A DNA stretch of 64,000 bases. Source: Paenibacillus piscarius. Its GTDB lineage: Bacteria; Bacillota; Bacilli; Paenibacillales; Paenibacillaceae. Under the pieces are notes generated by a model. It searched no databases and had not been told where the DNA came from. It was given only the letters and a program-made list of their open reading frames with translations. Shown here piece by piece: positions 1 through 9,228 of this stretch (position 1 is its first letter; every line of letters starts with the position of its first letter). Location of the stretch: contig NZ_JAIEUI010000002.1 in NCBI RefSeq assembly GCF_022234545.1, forward strand, positions 62,001 through 126,000. Direction: 5' to 3'. The position numbers and the translations under genes are program-made.

Positions 1-368
1 ATCATACCGATCAGCGAGTCGGGTCCGTGGACACGTATAAGATCAGTAGTATAGGCCAGTGATCCGGTGCCCGTCAGCGGACGCAGGAGTCCAAGCGGGA
101 ACACCTCGGGCGGAATGCCGAGGCCCTGCAGCAGCGGGCTGATCAGGCCCATCACGAAGTCGAGCGCGCCGGAAGCGCGGAAGACACTGATCGCCACCAG
201 CATCCCGACCAGATGCGGAATGATGGCAATGGCTGTGCCGAAGCCGTCTTTGGCGCCTTCCACGAAAGACTCATAGACTGGAACCTTACGCGAGAAAGCA
301 TACAATGGGATAAAGGTGACCATCACCGGGATCGCCCAGGCCGAAATAAGACTGATCAGTTCTAACAA
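1..368 (-). CDS. spmB: Spore maturation protein B, 3' truncated by window edge
   Basis: This is the N-terminal 122 residues of a hydrophobic nucleoside-recognition (Gate) domain membrane protein. With SpmA it is needed for spore core dehydration and heat resistance. The reading frame starts at a TTG (366-368) preceded by AGGGTGA, which overlaps the stop codon of spmA seven bases upstream, so the pair is translationally coupled. Visible segments include LISAWAIPVMVTFIPLYAF near the N-terminus, then PVYESFVEGAKDGF and a membrane stretch around IIPHLVGMLVAISVF, which match SpmB as I know it. The family is usually about 175 residues, so roughly a third is missing beyond the window. The order dacB-spmA-spmB supports the call. 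Confidence 0.9.
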   Translation of the reverse strand, partial: MLELISLISAWAIPVMVTFIPLYAFSRKVPVYESFVEGAKDGFGTAIAIIPHLVGMLVAISVFRASGALDFVMGLISPLLQGLGIPPEVFPLGLLRPLTGTGSLAYTTDLIRVHGPDSLIGM

Positions 369-374
369 GGACGG

Positions 375-1046
375 TCACCCTTTCACAGAAGATGGCGGGA
401 GTGCCGCGCTCCCTGGTGCTGAACCTGGGCCGGAGCCAACAACCGGCGGCGGCCCCGGCGGCCGGCGCAGCAGGGCGAGGCGGCGGCACAGCCTGTCCGC
501 ACCAATGGCGGCCAGCGTGGCAACAGCCGTTGCGGCGAGCGTCGTGCCGACAATCGCCGCCGGGTCCGCCGAGCCGTAATTCAGCCGGATTGCGATCAGG
601 GTGGCCGGAATCAGCGTGATGCTGGCCGTGTTAAGCGCAAGGAGTGTGCACATCGCGGGCGTCGCCGTGTCTTTATCGGGATTCAGGGTCTGCAGCTCCT
701 GCATCGCCTTGATCCCCATCGGCGTAGCGGCATTGCCGAGCCCCAGCAGGTTGGCACTCATATTCGAGAGGATGTACCCGATCGCCGGGTGCCCCTTGGG
801 CACATCCGGGAACAGAAAGGAGACGACCGGACCCAGTACCCTGGCAATCTTCTTCAGCAGGTCAGCCTCCTCCGCAATGCGCATAATTCCCAGCCAGAAG
901 ACCAGCACGCTAATCAGTCCGAAGCTTACCGTGACCCCGCTCTTCGCCCCGTCGAACACGGCGGCGGTGAATTCGTTCATCCGTCCGTTGACCGCCGCGA
1001 AGCCGAACCCGATCAGAATCATCCCCAGCCAGATTCCGTTTAACAT
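375..1046 (-). CDS. spmA: Spore maturation protein A
   Basis: Membrane protein of the nucleoside-recognition (Gate) family, acting with SpmB in spore core dehydration. The 223 residues begin MLNGIWLGMILIGFGFAAVNG and contain the typical stretch around PVVSFLFPDVPKGHPAIGYI, followed by NMSANLLGLGNAATPMGIKAM. A GGGGAGGGG site lies just before the ATG. The protein is longer than the roughly 196 residues I recall for Bacillus subtilis because of a Pro/Gly/Ser-rich C-terminal tail (last 35 residues), which is probably a disordered cytoplasmic end. It lies 60 bases after dacB and overlaps the ribosome binding site of spmB, so the three genes form one operon. Confidence 0.95.
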   Translation of the reverse strand: MLNGIWLGMILIGFGFAAVNGRMNEFTAAVFDGAKSGVTVSFGLISVLVFWLGIMRIAEEADLLKKIARVLGPVVSFLFPDVPKGHPAIGYILSNMSANLLGLGNAATPMGIKAMQELQTLNPDKDTATPAMCTLLALNTASITLIPATLIAIRLNYGSADPAAIVGTTLAATAVATLAAIGADRLCRRLALLRRPPGPPPVVGSGPGSAPGSAALPPSSVKG

Positions 1047-1106
1047 CGCTACCCCTCCCCCACAAGTATTGTGTATACCCGCACATGTATCCGTGTCCCC
1101 GTCCGG

Positions 1107-2414
1107 CTAACCCTGGTCTGTAACGCCCTTGAACAACGCCCGCAGCGCGCTGCCGAAGGCCTGCAGCCAGTTCCCTGCCGGGTAAGCGGCGGCACTTGCG
1201 CTCCGGTAATTACGCTCATACAGCGACGTCTCCGGCGGCAGTTGTCCAGGCGTATACACGGGAACCCGGCCAATCTCCTGCCCGCCGAGCTGCAGAATGA
1301 TCACACCCCTAAGTCCAAAGCTGAGGTCGCCCGCAGCGGCGCGCGCCTCTGCCCTGCCCGCACCCGAACTATCCATACCCACCCTTGCACTGTCACCTGT
1401 CCCAGCTTCTGCACTGGCACCTTCACTCCCGCCGGAGCTTACACCAGCCCCTGCGCTACCCTGCCCTTCACTCAGCACGAGCTTGTTAACCAGCCTCGCC
1501 TCTTCCCCCTCCCCCAGCGGGTAGGCAAAAGCCTTGCCGGTCACCAGACTGTAGCCCTTCACTGCTTCCCCCCGCTCCACCAGCGTCTTCAGCGGATAAT
1601 GGCTGAAGCCGAAGTCGAGCAGCGCAGCGTGGTCATTCCAGTCATTGCCATCGTTCAGTGTAACGGCTACGAGCTGCTGGCCGTTCCTTGTAGCGGAGCT
1701 GACCAGGCAGCGCAGCGCTTTTTTGGTATAACCGGTCTTCACTCCGTCGGCCCCTTCGTAGAGGCGCAGCATCTTGTTCTTGTTGCTCCATTTGTAATCC
1801 CATTTCTCATACGGATTGTCCGCCGTCTTCTCTTTGGTGGCTACGATCTCCTTGAACACCGGGTTATGCATCGCGTATGCAGTCAATACGGCGAGATCAT
1901 TCGCGCTGGAATAGTGGCCTTCTGCGTCTAACCCGTGCGGATTAGCGAAATGCGTATTTTTCAAATTCAGCTCCTGCGCCTTGGCATTCATCAGATAGAC
2001 GAAGCCCTGCTCCGAGCCGCCGACATGCTCCGCAATGGCAGTGGCCGCATCATTGCCGGACCGCAGCATCAGCCCGTACAGCATATCCTTCAGCGTCATT
2101 TCTTCCCCCAGCTTGAGGTAGAGGGAGGAGCCTTCCTTCGCATAAGCATTCTTGCCAACCTTCACCTTGGAAGTAATGTCACCGTTCTCTATCGCCACAA
2201 TCGCAGTCATTATCTTGGTCAGGCTGGCAATCAGCATCGGTTCATCCCCGCGGCTGCTGTACAGGAGTCTGCCGGAGGTCACATCGATCAGTGCAGCCGC
2301 CCGGGCATGGGTGGACACGGAACGGTTCTCAGCCTGAAGGACCGACACCGGGACCAGCGCAAGCAGCAGACACAGGGTCAGGGACAGCAATGATTTTCGT
2401 GATAATGTCTTCAT
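1107..2414 (-). CDS. dacB: Sporulation D-alanyl-D-alanine carboxypeptidase DacB (PBP5*)
   Basis: Penicillin-binding DD-carboxypeptidase (peptidase S11) that trims cortex peptidoglycan. The start at 2414 is chosen because GGAGG lies six bases upstream; an ATG at 2420 directly abuts that site. An N-terminal signal peptide is followed by the three active-site motifs: S-L-T-K at residues 64-67, S-G-N at 119-121 and K-T-G at 226-228. The 435 residues exceed the usual 380 or so because of a Gly/Ser/Ala-rich insert (about residues 315-360) before the C-terminal domain. Its place upstream of spmA-spmB identifies it as DacB rather than DacA. A second S11 enzyme in the window, next to spoIIAA, is DacF. 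Confidence 0.92.
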   Translation of the reverse strand: MKTLSRKSLLSLTLCLLLALVPVSVLQAENRSVSTHARAAALIDVTSGRLLYSSRGDEPMLIASLTKIMTAIVAIENGDITSKVKVGKNAYAKEGSSLYLKLGEEMTLKDMLYGLMLRSGNDAATAIAEHVGGSEQGFVYLMNAKAQELNLKNTHFANPHGLDAEGHYSSANDLAVLTAYAMHNPVFKEIVATKEKTADNPYEKWDYKWSNKNKMLRLYEGADGVKTGYTKKALRCLVSSATRNGQQLVAVTLNDGNDWNDHAALLDFGFSHYPLKTLVERGEAVKGYSLVTGKAFAYPLGEGEEARLVNKLVLSEGQGSAGAGVSSGGSEGASAEAGTGDSARVGMDSSGAGRAEARAAAGDLSFGLRGVIILQLGGQEIGRVPVYTPGQLPPETSLYERNYRSASAAAYPAGNWLQAFGSALRALFKGVTDQG

Positions 2415-2526
2415 GTTCATCCTCCGGCTTCTTATCCGCTCCCGCGGGAACGGTTCTTCAGTCTTGCCTGGTTGTACAAGTGTATGCGCCGGGTGAAGCA
2501 GGTATGTCCAATCCGGCCCGTTCCCG

Positions 2527-2561
2527 CAAAAAGAGGTATCACCTCAAAGGCGATACCCCGC
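2527..2561 (-). terminator. Intrinsic terminator after gerW
   Basis: Read on the minus strand, arms GGTATCGCC and GGTGATACC form a hairpin with a five-base loop, followed by CTTTTTG. It lies between gerW and dacB and ends the DUF2953-gerW transcript. Confidence 0.8.
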
Positions 2562-2592
2562 TGCTCTTATTCTTCCATTCCGCAAACCAAGG

Positions 2593-3078
2593 TTAATGTG
2601 CTGACGGGTGATTGTGCGGTTCCGTTTTGACTACGGTTTTGGTAACCTCGACAGGAGTCTCATCCCCCACGTGGACACCATTCGTCTGGAACATGCTCTG
2701 GATTTTATCAATCAGATTAGGTGTGGCGTCAATGATCTTCTCGAACAGATGGGTCTGATTATCAAGCGGCACAATATGTACCCCTTCCCTGCCAACGACC
2801 AGGAATGCGATCGGACGAATGGATACACCCCCCCCGCTGCCGCCTCCGAAGGGAAGCATTTTGACGCCGGAGCCGCTGCCGTTCACGCCCGGAGCATCGT
2901 CTTCCACCCTGAAGTCACTGCCCCCTGCCGCGAAGCCGAACGCCACCTTGCTAATCGGCAGAATGACGCTGCCATCCGGCGTTTCCACAGGATCTCCAAC
3001 AATAGTATTGACATCAACCATGCCTTTGATATTTTCCATCGCGGTCTGCATGAGACCTTGAATCGGATGCTCTGACAT
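2593..3078 (-). CDS. gerW: GerW family sporulation protein (YtfJ)
   Basis: A 161-residue protein beginning MSEHPIQGLMQTAMENIKGM with the family pattern VDVNTIVGDPVETPDG, then VILPISKVAFGFAAGG. A glycine-rich loop follows (FGGGSGGGVSIRPIAFLVVG, about residues 77-97). GerW/YtfJ proteins are made in the forespore and are needed for normal response to some germinants; the mechanism is not settled. A good GAGGAGGAG site precedes the ATG. It lies 80 bases after a DUF2953 membrane protein gene (YtfI-like), the same pairing I recall from Bacillus, and a terminator follows. Confidence 0.9.
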   Translation of the reverse strand: MSEHPIQGLMQTAMENIKGMVDVNTIVGDPVETPDGSVILPISKVAFGFAAGGSDFRVEDDAPGVNGSGSGVKMLPFGGGSGGGVSIRPIAFLVVGREGVHIVPLDNQTHLFEKIIDATPNLIDKIQSMFQTNGVHVGDETPVEVTKTVVKTEPHNHPSAH

Positions 3079-3158
3079 TGTTATTCTCCTCCTCGTGTGT
3101 GTATAAATGTACCTGCAGTATCTAGCTTGCCCACTATGGAAGGGAGTATGTAGATTAT

Positions 3159-3857
3159 TTAGGCGCTTTCCCGTCTAAGCAACTTCTTCCACCGGCCCAG
3201 ACCGCCTTCGATCTTCGAGGCCCGGCGCAGCAGGAGCAGCCCGGAATATAAGACATAACCAGCTGATATCTTCCCCTTACACACCGCCTCCGTTGCAAAA
3301 GACAGCTCGTCCCGGAACACCGGGGCCACAAATAATCTCGGAGCTTTCAGCAGCCTCACCCACTGGGAGACAAAGCCGATCATCGTCCACTTCATGCCCC
3401 ATAACGCCCCAGCCGCCGTGGCAGTAGCCGCCGCATCACCGAGAGAGAAATCGGTAGACCAGTCGAGCATGGTAATCTGGACATGGGACAAGGTATCTCT
3501 GAACCACTTATTGAACCCCTTGGTAGCCTGTAGGGCTGTACGCACGTTCTTCAGCCAATCCGTCACCGCCTCCTTGTCCACCTGCGCCTCCGAGTCTGTG
3601 TCCCGCTTCACCGGCGCAATGCCGCTTTCTTCGATGTGGACCTTAATTCCCCGTTCCAGATTCTCGAACACCAGGGCCGGCACCTCATAATGAAATTTCA
3701 CCAGTCCAAATACAGCTTGGATATCGAATTCAATCCGGTCGTCCTTCCCCTTCCTGCATGCCCGAAAATGAAAATGGATCGAAGAGGCCAGAACCAGCAT
3801 GAACACCAGCAGAATGAGCAGCAGCAGGATTAATGGTATTGCCAGCCATAACGTCAC
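3159..3857 (-). CDS. DUF2953 domain membrane protein (YtfI-like)
   Basis: A 232-residue protein starting at a GTG (3857) with GGAGG eight bases upstream; a TTG at 3872 overlaps that site and is rejected. The N-terminus is one strongly hydrophobic segment (WLAIPLILLLLILLVFMLVL), followed by a soluble domain with the FGLVKFHYEVP pattern and an acidic linker around residues 75-95. The C-terminal half has YSGLLLLRRASKIEGG. This fits DUF2953 proteins, found next to gerW in spore formers. The function is unknown; a sporulation role is inferred only from the shared transcript with gerW. Confidence 0.8.
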   Translation of the reverse strand: MTLWLAIPLILLLLILLVFMLVLASSIHFHFRACRKGKDDRIEFDIQAVFGLVKFHYEVPALVFENLERGIKVHIEESGIAPVKRDTDSEAQVDKEAVTDWLKNVRTALQATKGFNKWFRDTLSHVQITMLDWSTDFSLGDAAATATAAGALWGMKWTMIGFVSQWVRLLKAPRLFVAPVFRDELSFATEAVCKGKISAGYVLYSGLLLLRRASKIEGGLGRWKKLLRRESA

Positions 3858-3954
3858 ACGCTTAACCTCCAAGCAGCTTGTAGAATGCGGAAATATTGAG
3901 CCTATGGATTAGTATGGCAATTCTGGCAGAATAACATTCCGTGATGCGAAAAAG

Positions 3955-4008
3955 AAAAACCGCCGCCCCGGCAAGACCTGGAGGTCTTACCGGGACAGCG
4001 GCAGTGCG
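3955..4008 (-). terminator. Strong intrinsic terminator after scpB
   Basis: On the minus strand a long GC-rich hairpin pairs CCGGTAAGACC with GGTCTTGCCGG around a TCCA loop, extended by GCCGCTG / GGCGGCGG. It is followed by TTTTTCTTTTT, a textbook rho-independent terminator just beyond the scpB stop. Confidence 0.9.
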
Positions 4009-4014
4009 CTGCGG

Positions 4015-4626
4015 TTATTCAGTTTCCGGCTCAGGGACCTCGTCGAAGGTCATCTGGCTGTCCAGCTTGCTGAACAGCAGTTGGGTCTCCTCCTCCAGGT
4101 CTTCGGAGGTATCGAAGCTCGACGGCTCCGGAAGCTCCTTCAGGCTGGCCAGTCCGAAGCTGTCCAGGAAGGACTTCGTCGTCCCGTACAGAATCGGACG
4201 GCCTACAGCCTCAGCCCGGCCGACCTCCTGGATCAGATCCTTGTTGCCGAGGGTATGAATTGCCCGCTCGGATTTGACCCCGCGGATCTCTTCAATCTCT
4301 ACCCTGGTAATCGGCTGCCGGTAAGCCACAATCGCCAGCGTCTCCAGCGCTGCCTGGGACAGGGACGATCTGGAGGGCGAATAGGCCAGCCGCTCGAAAT
4401 ACTGGGCATGCTCCGGCAAGGTTGCCAGCCGGTAATTCCCGGCAATCTGCACCACCTGCAGGCCGCGGCCCTGAGAGACATAATCCGCTCTCAGGTCATC
4501 CAGTGCGCGGGTGGCCAGGTCCGGCCGCTGCTCGGTAATCTCGGCAATCTGCCGGACAGACAGTCCTTCATCACCGGAGAGAAACAGCAGCCCTTCAATA
4601 ATCGATTTCAGCGTGTTGTAGTCCAC
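4015..4626 (-). CDS. scpB: Segregation and condensation protein B
   Basis: Kleisin-interacting winged-helix subunit of the SMC-ScpA-ScpB condensin that organises and segregates the chromosome. The 203-residue protein has the hallmark pattern LSVRQIAEITE at the N-terminus, then LSQAALETLAIVAYRQPITR and VEIEEIRGVKSERAI in the second winged helix, and a variable acidic C-terminus. The start is GTG at 4626 with GGGGAGAA upstream. It overlaps the end of scpA by 32 bases, so the two are translationally coupled as in most Firmicutes. Confidence 0.96.
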   Translation of the reverse strand: MDYNTLKSIIEGLLFLSGDEGLSVRQIAEITEQRPDLATRALDDLRADYVSQGRGLQVVQIAGNYRLATLPEHAQYFERLAYSPSRSSLSQAALETLAIVAYRQPITRVEIEEIRGVKSERAIHTLGNKDLIQEVGRAEAVGRPILYGTTKSFLDSFGLASLKELPEPSSFDTSEDLEEETQLLFSKLDSQMTFDEVPEPETE

Positions 4627-5386
4627 TTATATCTTCTCCCCCTCTCCACTCCATTACAATATCATCGAATAATTTCTCCTGGTAACAGAAGATCGCACGC
4701 ATCTTCATCAGCTCCAGAATCGCCAGGAAGGTCGTCACAATCTCATGCCGGTCCATCTCCTCATGCAGCAGGGCAGAGAAGCGCAGCCTGCCGCCTATGC
4801 CTGTACGCTGGAGGGCCTCAGACACATCACGGATGCGGTCCTTGACCGAGATCTCGTCCCGGGTAATCCGCTGGTAGGAGGTCCGCCGGGCTGCCTTGCT
4901 AAGCGCCTTGCGGAACGCAGCAATCAGATCGGCGGTATGCAGCCCCTTCGGGATCAGATCGGCCTGCGCAGGCACGAAGGGCCCCAGATCCTCAGGCTCC
5001 TTCGTAAAAATCAGGCTGCGCTCACTCTCCATATCCAGCAGCTGCACCGCGATGCTCTTGAATTTACGGTATTCAATCAGGCGCTGCACCAGCTCCGCGC
5101 GCGGGTCGTAGCCGTCATCCTCATAATAATCGAAGTCCTCGATTTCAATGACCGGCGGCTTCGGCAGCAGCATCTTGCTTTTGATTGACAGGAGGGTAGC
5201 CGCCATCACCAGAAATTCACTGGTAATCTCCAGCTCCAGCTCCTTCATGCCCTGCAGGAATTCCATATACTGCTCGGTGATCTCGCTGACCGGAATGTCC
5301 TGGATGTCGATTTCCGCCTTGTCTATCAGATGCAAGAGCAGATCGAGCGGACCTTCGAACGTCTCCAGCTTGTACAATACAGTCAC
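4595..5386 (-). CDS. scpA: Segregation and condensation protein A (kleisin)
   Basis: Kleisin subunit of bacterial condensin, bridging SMC heads with its N- and C-terminal ends. The start is a GTG (5386) with GGAGG seven bases upstream. The N-terminal SMC-neck binding part reads LETFEGPLDLLLHLIDKAEI, followed by the family pattern EFLVMAATLLSIKSKMLLP at about residues 57-75. The C-terminal winged helix contains TTFLAILELMKM. The 263-residue length is normal. It is the first gene of scpA-scpB, about 130 bases downstream of the riboflavin operon terminator. Confidence 0.96.
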   Translation of the reverse strand: MTVLYKLETFEGPLDLLLHLIDKAEIDIQDIPVSEITEQYMEFLQGMKELELEITSEFLVMAATLLSIKSKMLLPKPPVIEIEDFDYYEDDGYDPRAELVQRLIEYRKFKSIAVQLLDMESERSLIFTKEPEDLGPFVPAQADLIPKGLHTADLIAAFRKALSKAARRTSYQRITRDEISVKDRIRDVSEALQRTGIGGRLRFSALLHEEMDRHEIVTTFLAILELMKMRAIFCYQEKLFDDIVMEWRGGEDISGLQHAEIDY

Positions 5387-5405
5387 GCGGTTTCCTCCAG
5401 CCCAA

Positions 5406-5443
5406 AAAAAGTAAAGTGCAGCGCCGCAAGGACGCTACACAAG
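5406..5443 (-). terminator. Intrinsic terminator after the rib operon
   Basis: Read on the minus strand, GTGTAGCG and CGCTGCAC pair (one T-G pair) around a nine-base loop, followed by TTTACTTTTTTT. It lies about 75 bases after the ribH stop and just before the scpA ribosome binding site. Confidence 0.75.
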
Positions 5444-5519
5444 TAGAAAGATCTATGTTCATGCTTTCTTCTCATACATATAAATAAGCACGATTTAGGC
5501 TGATTCGTCAAGAGGCGTA

Positions 5520-5999
5520 TTATTTGAACAGCTTGTTGAGATTAGCCATTTCGATAGCCGCTGCCGCAGCATCCCAGCCCTTATTCCCGGCTTTGGTCCC
5601 GGAGCGCTCAATGGCCTGTTCAATATTCTCAGTGGTCACCACACCGAAGATAGTGGGAACGCCCGTCTTCAGATTAATGGCCGCCACACCCTTGGCGACT
5701 TCATTGCACACATAATCATAGTGGGTAGTAGATCCGCGGATAACGGTGCCTAACGTGACTACAGCATCGTATTTGCCGCTTTCAGCCATTTTTTGGGCAA
5801 TCAGCGGGATTTCGAATACACCGGGTACCCAGGCAACATCCACTTCGTCATCAGCCACGCCATGGCGCTTGAAGGCATCCAAGGCTCCCGAGAGCAGCTT
5901 GCTGGTAATAAATTCATTGAAACGTCCAACAACGACACCATATTTCAGTCCCTCGGATACTAAATGTCCTTCATAATAGTTCGGCATTGTGTTCATCAA
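5520..5999 (-). CDS. ribH: 6,7-dimethyl-8-ribityllumazine synthase
   Basis: Condenses 5-amino-6-ribitylamino-uracil with 3,4-dihydroxy-2-butanone 4-phosphate, the penultimate step of riboflavin synthesis. It usually forms a 60-mer capsid around riboflavin synthase. The pattern [17 protein letters not shown], the substrate loop [14 protein letters not shown] and the catalytic histidine loop [15 protein letters not shown] are all visible. AGAAGGG lies three bases before ATG 5999, whereas a second ATG at 5990 has a better 12-base spacing, so the exact start (159 or 156 residues) is uncertain. The longer frame to 6032 overlaps ribBA and has no site. It is the last gene of the operon; ribT is absent. 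Confidence 0.96.
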   Translation of the reverse strand: MMNTMPNYYEGHLVSEGLKYGVVVGRFNEFITSKLLSGALDAFKRHGVADDEVDVAWVPGVFEIPLIAQKMAESGKYDAVVTLGTVIRGSTTHYDYVCNEVAKGVAAINLKTGVPTIFGVVTTENIEQAIERSGTKAGNKGWDAAAAAIEMANLNKLFK

Positions 6000-6035
6000 C
6001 CCTTCTGGTATAAGATAATGTCCCTTTGGCAAAAA

Positions 6036-7292
6036 TCAGTTTTTGCTCGCTTCCTCATTCTGTTCGATATCATCAAATTTCAGCAGATGTCCCAGCTTCG
6101 CCTGCTTCGTATGCAGATACCCGGTGTTGTCCTTGTTCTCCGGCATCTGAATCGGCACCCGCTCTACCACCTCAAGGCCGTAGCCTTCCAGCCCTTTGAT
6201 CTTGCGCGGATTGTTGGTCAGCAGCCTGATCTTACGCAGCCCCAGATCCTTCAGAATCTGCGCCCCGATGCCGTAATCACGCAGGTCGGCTGCGAAGCCC
6301 AGCTTCAGGTTGGCATCCACTGTGTCCAGCCCCTCTTCCTGCAGCTTGTAGGCCCGCAGCTTGTTGATCAGGCCAATGCCCCGGCCTTCCTGCCGCATAT
6401 AGAGCAGCACGCCGCGCCCGGCCTCCTCAATCTGGCGCAGCGCCGCTTCGAACTGCGGTCCGCAGTCGCAGCGGTGTGAATGGAACACATCACCGGTCAG
6501 GCACTCGGAGTGTACACGCACCAGGACCGGCTCGTCACCGGAGAGATCACCTTTGACCAGCGCTACATGCTCCTTATCATCCACCTCGTTCGTATACGCG
6601 ATAGTCTGAAACACACCGAAGTCGGTTGGCAGATTCACCGCGACCTCACGGTTCACCAGCTGCTCCTTCTCATTGCGGTAATGAATGAGGTCCTTGATGC
6701 TGATCAGCTTGAGATCATGCTTCCTGGAAATCTCAATCAGGTCAGGCAGGCGTGCCATCGTGCCGTCCACCTTCACCACCTCGCAGATTACGCCTGCAGG
6801 ATAAGCGCCGCACATCCGGGCCAGATCAACGGCCGCCTCGGTGTGGCCCGAGCGCCGCAGCACGCCGCCCTTCTTGGCAATCAGCGGGAACATATGCCCC
6901 GGCCGGCGGAAGTCGCCCGGCTTCGCCGCCGGGTCGAGCAGCGCCTTGATCGTCATGGAGCGCTCTGCGGCGGATATACCGGTCGTGGTGTCCTTGTGGT
7001 CTACCGATACTGTAAACGCTGTGCCGTGATTATCCGTATTCTGGGCAACCATCGGCGCAAGCTCCAGCTCCTCTGCACGCTCAGGAGTAATCGGCACGCA
7101 GACCAGGCCGCGTCCTTCGGTAATCATGAAGTTGATCACTTCCGGTGTCGCCCGCTCCGCCAGAGCCACGAAGTCTCCTTCATTCTCACGGTCTTCATCA
7201 TCGACTACGATAATGACCTTCCCGCGCATCAGATCGTAGATGGCCTCCTCAATGGGGTCGAGGATGCTCTCTTTCGGTTCTTGCTCACTCAT
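6036..7292 (-). CDS. ribBA: Bifunctional DHBP synthase / GTP cyclohydrolase II
   Basis: Makes both precursors of the lumazine: 3,4-dihydroxy-2-butanone 4-phosphate from ribulose 5-phosphate (N-terminal half, about residues 10-210) and diaminopyrimidine from GTP (C-terminal half, about 215-410). The DHBP domain shows [10 protein letters not shown] at 31-40 and [11 protein letters not shown] at 147-157. The cyclohydrolase domain shows the zinc cysteines C264, C275 and C277 in [18 protein letters not shown] and the RQEGRGIGL loop at 300-308. The ATG has AGGAGG upstream. The 418-residue length is normal, with both active sites intact, and the gene ends 36 bases before ribH. Confidence 0.97.
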   Translation of the reverse strand: MSEQEPKESILDPIEEAIYDLMRGKVIIVVDDEDRENEGDFVALAERATPEVINFMITEGRGLVCVPITPERAEELELAPMVAQNTDNHGTAFTVSVDHKDTTTGISAAERSMTIKALLDPAAKPGDFRRPGHMFPLIAKKGGVLRRSGHTEAAVDLARMCGAYPAGVICEVVKVDGTMARLPDLIEISRKHDLKLISIKDLIHYRNEKEQLVNREVAVNLPTDFGVFQTIAYTNEVDDKEHVALVKGDLSGDEPVLVRVHSECLTGDVFHSHRCDCGPQFEAALRQIEEAGRGVLLYMRQEGRGIGLINKLRAYKLQEEGLDTVDANLKLGFAADLRDYGIGAQILKDLGLRKIRLLTNNPRKIKGLEGYGLEVVERVPIQMPENKDNTGYLHTKQAKLGHLLKFDDIEQNEEASKN

Positions 7293-7348
7293 TGTACTGT
7301 CCTCCTAATGGCTGTCCGCCCTGAGGCGATGATCAGCCTAATCTATAG

Positions 7349-8017
7349 TTATACGAAACCGTTGGCCGCCAGGAAGTCATGGCTGATCTTTGAGCTGCCC
7401 GCCGCCTCTTCGTTACCCGAACGTGAACCATAATGAAGCAGGTGATCCACATATTTGCCCAGCACATCACATTCCAGATTGACGCGGTCGCCGGGACGCT
7501 TATGGTTCAGCACGGTCTCTCCAAGCGTATGCGGGATGATCGATACCGTGAAGGTAGCAGCTTCCGCTGTAACCACGGTGAGGCTGATCCCGTCAATGGT
7601 AATCGAGCCCTTGGGAATAATGAACTTGAACAAATCCCTGCGCTCCGGCGCAATCTCGAACACCACCGCATTCTGATTGCGCTTGACACTGCGGATCTCT
7701 CCGGTTCCGTCCACATGTCCCTGAACAATATGGCCCCCGAAGCGGCCGCCTGCAGCCATGGCACGCTCCAGGTTGATCCGGCTGCCGCTCTTCAGCTCCT
7801 TGAGCGTGCTGTTGCGGTACGTCTCGGGCATGACATCCACAGTGAAATGGCGGTCTCCGAGCGAGGTGGCCGTCAGGCAGACGCCATTGACGGCCACGCT
7901 GTCGCCGATCTTCAGATCATCCATAATGAGCGAGGCGCCGATGCTCAGCACCATCATCTCTCCGCCGCCGCTCACACTCCGGAGCACGCCTACCTCTTCA
8001 ATCAAGCCGGTGAACAT
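7349..8017 (-). CDS. ribE: Riboflavin synthase alpha chain
   Basis: Dismutates two 6,7-dimethyl-8-ribityllumazine molecules to riboflavin. It begins with the invariant MFTGLIEEVG and contains two lumazine-binding beta-barrel repeats. The first includes GDSVAVNGVCLTA and the second KGSITIDGISLTV, with GGHIVQGHVDGTG between them. The 222-residue length is normal, with a slightly extended C-terminal tail. AAAGGAGGG precedes the ATG. It is the second gene of the ribD-ribE-ribBA-ribH operon. Confidence 0.97.
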   Translation of the reverse strand: MFTGLIEEVGVLRSVSGGGEMMVLSIGASLIMDDLKIGDSVAVNGVCLTATSLGDRHFTVDVMPETYRNSTLKELKSGSRINLERAMAAGGRFGGHIVQGHVDGTGEIRSVKRNQNAVVFEIAPERRDLFKFIIPKGSITIDGISLTVVTAEAATFTVSIIPHTLGETVLNHKRPGDRVNLECDVLGKYVDHLLHYGSRSGNEEAAGSSKISHDFLAANGFV

Positions 8018-8049
8018 GCCATCCCTCCTTTATTGTTCCAGCCTACTTT

Positions 8050-9150
8050 TTAACGTACAGGGGTGCCGCTGACACAGATATTATCTCCGAGCACCTCTAC
8101 TTCCAATCCTTCAAGCAGCACAGCATCGCGCATCAGCTCTACGCCCTGGAAGTCGAAGGTTCCGGCAGCAGCCGCACCGCCGCCCACAATCTTGGGGGCG
8201 AAGAACAGTATGGCCCGGTCCACCAGCCCTTGCTCCAGCATCGCCCCGTTCAGCGTGCCGCCGCCTTCCAGCAGGATTGAGCCAATCTCCATCGCCCCCA
8301 GCGCAGCCATCGCCGCCTGCAGATCCACGCGGGGACCAGGGCCAGCGTCGACCACCTGAACCCCGGCTGCAGCCAGCGCTGCGCGGCGGTCCGGATCGGC
8401 TGCTTCCGTCGTAACAACCACTGTAGGCGCCAATCCGTCCGTGACTACTGCACTGTCCAGCGGAAGCCGCAGCGAAGAATCAATGATGATCCGCAGCGGA
8501 TTCAGTCCGGGCACATTCAGCCTTGTGGTCAGCGAAGGGTTGTCGGCAATAACCGTATTCACCCCGACCATGATTCCCTGATGGCGGTGGCGCAGCGTAT
8601 GTACAAGCTCACGCGCCTCCACATTCGAGATCCATTTGCTGTCCCCGGTCCGGGTGGCGATCTTGCCGTCCAGTGTGCTGGCGCTCTTCAGGGTGACAAA
8701 CGGCTGCTTCGTTAGGATGTATTTGATAAATTTCTCATTGAGCCGCAGCGCACGGCCCCGCAGCAGCCCCACTTCGACATCGATCCCCCGTTCGCGCAGC
8801 ATCTCGATCCCCCGGCCGGCGACCTGCGGGTTAGGATCTTCACAGGCCACCACCACCCTGGCCACGCCTTCATCAATCAGGCGCTGGCTGCAGGGAGGTG
8901 TGATGCCGTAGTGGCTGCAGGGCTCCAATGTGACATAAGCCGTACTGCCCTGCGCCTTGCCGGCTGCCATATTCAGCGCATGAACCTCCGCATGACCGGT
9001 ACCGCGCTGCAGATGGGTTCCAATGCCGATCATCACCCCATCCTTCACCACTACGCAGCCGACCACAGGATTAATTCCCGTCTGGCCCTGTGCCCGCTCC
9101 GCCATATCCAGCGCAAGGGACATGTAAAACTCGTCATTCATCTTATCCAT
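8050..9150 (-). CDS. ribD: Bifunctional diaminohydroxyphosphoribosylaminopyrimidine deaminase / reductase
   Basis: Second and third steps of riboflavin synthesis: deamination of the GTP-derived pyrimidine and NADPH-dependent reduction of the ribosyl side chain. The frame is open to 9318, but ATG 9150 has AGGAGG six bases upstream and gives a normal 366-residue protein. The deaminase zinc site is H53-A-E55 with C78 and C87 in PCSHYGITPPC. The reductase domain has LKSASTLDGKIATRTGDSKW and LLEGGGTLNGAML. The attenuator and FMN riboswitch lie upstream of this start, which confirms it as the leader gene of the operon. Confidence 0.96.
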   Translation of the reverse strand: MDKMNDEFYMSLALDMAERAQGQTGINPVVGCVVVKDGVMIGIGTHLQRGTGHAEVHALNMAAGKAQGSTAYVTLEPCSHYGITPPCSQRLIDEGVARVVVACEDPNPQVAGRGIEMLRERGIDVEVGLLRGRALRLNEKFIKYILTKQPFVTLKSASTLDGKIATRTGDSKWISNVEARELVHTLRHRHQGIMVGVNTVIADNPSLTTRLNVPGLNPLRIIIDSSLRLPLDSAVVTDGLAPTVVVTTEAADPDRRAALAAAGVQVVDAGPGPRVDLQAAMAALGAMEIGSILLEGGGTLNGAMLEQGLVDRAILFFAPKIVGGGAAAAGTFDFQGVELMRDAVLLEGLEVEVLGDNICVSGTPVR

Positions 9151-9201
9151 GTCTTGCCTCCTGTTCCCCGGCTGTATTCTTAAGGTGAACCATCTAAACA
9201 G

Positions 9202-9228
9202 AAAAACCCGCCTCAATCTCCAGGCGGA
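9202..9228 (-). terminator. Attenuator terminator between FMN riboswitch and ribD
   Basis: On the minus strand CCGCCT and AGGCGG pair around an eight-base loop, followed by GTTTTTCTG. It sits between the aptamer and the ribD start, where FMN binding would favour premature termination. An outer CCCG/CGGG pairing could extend the stem. Confidence 0.8.
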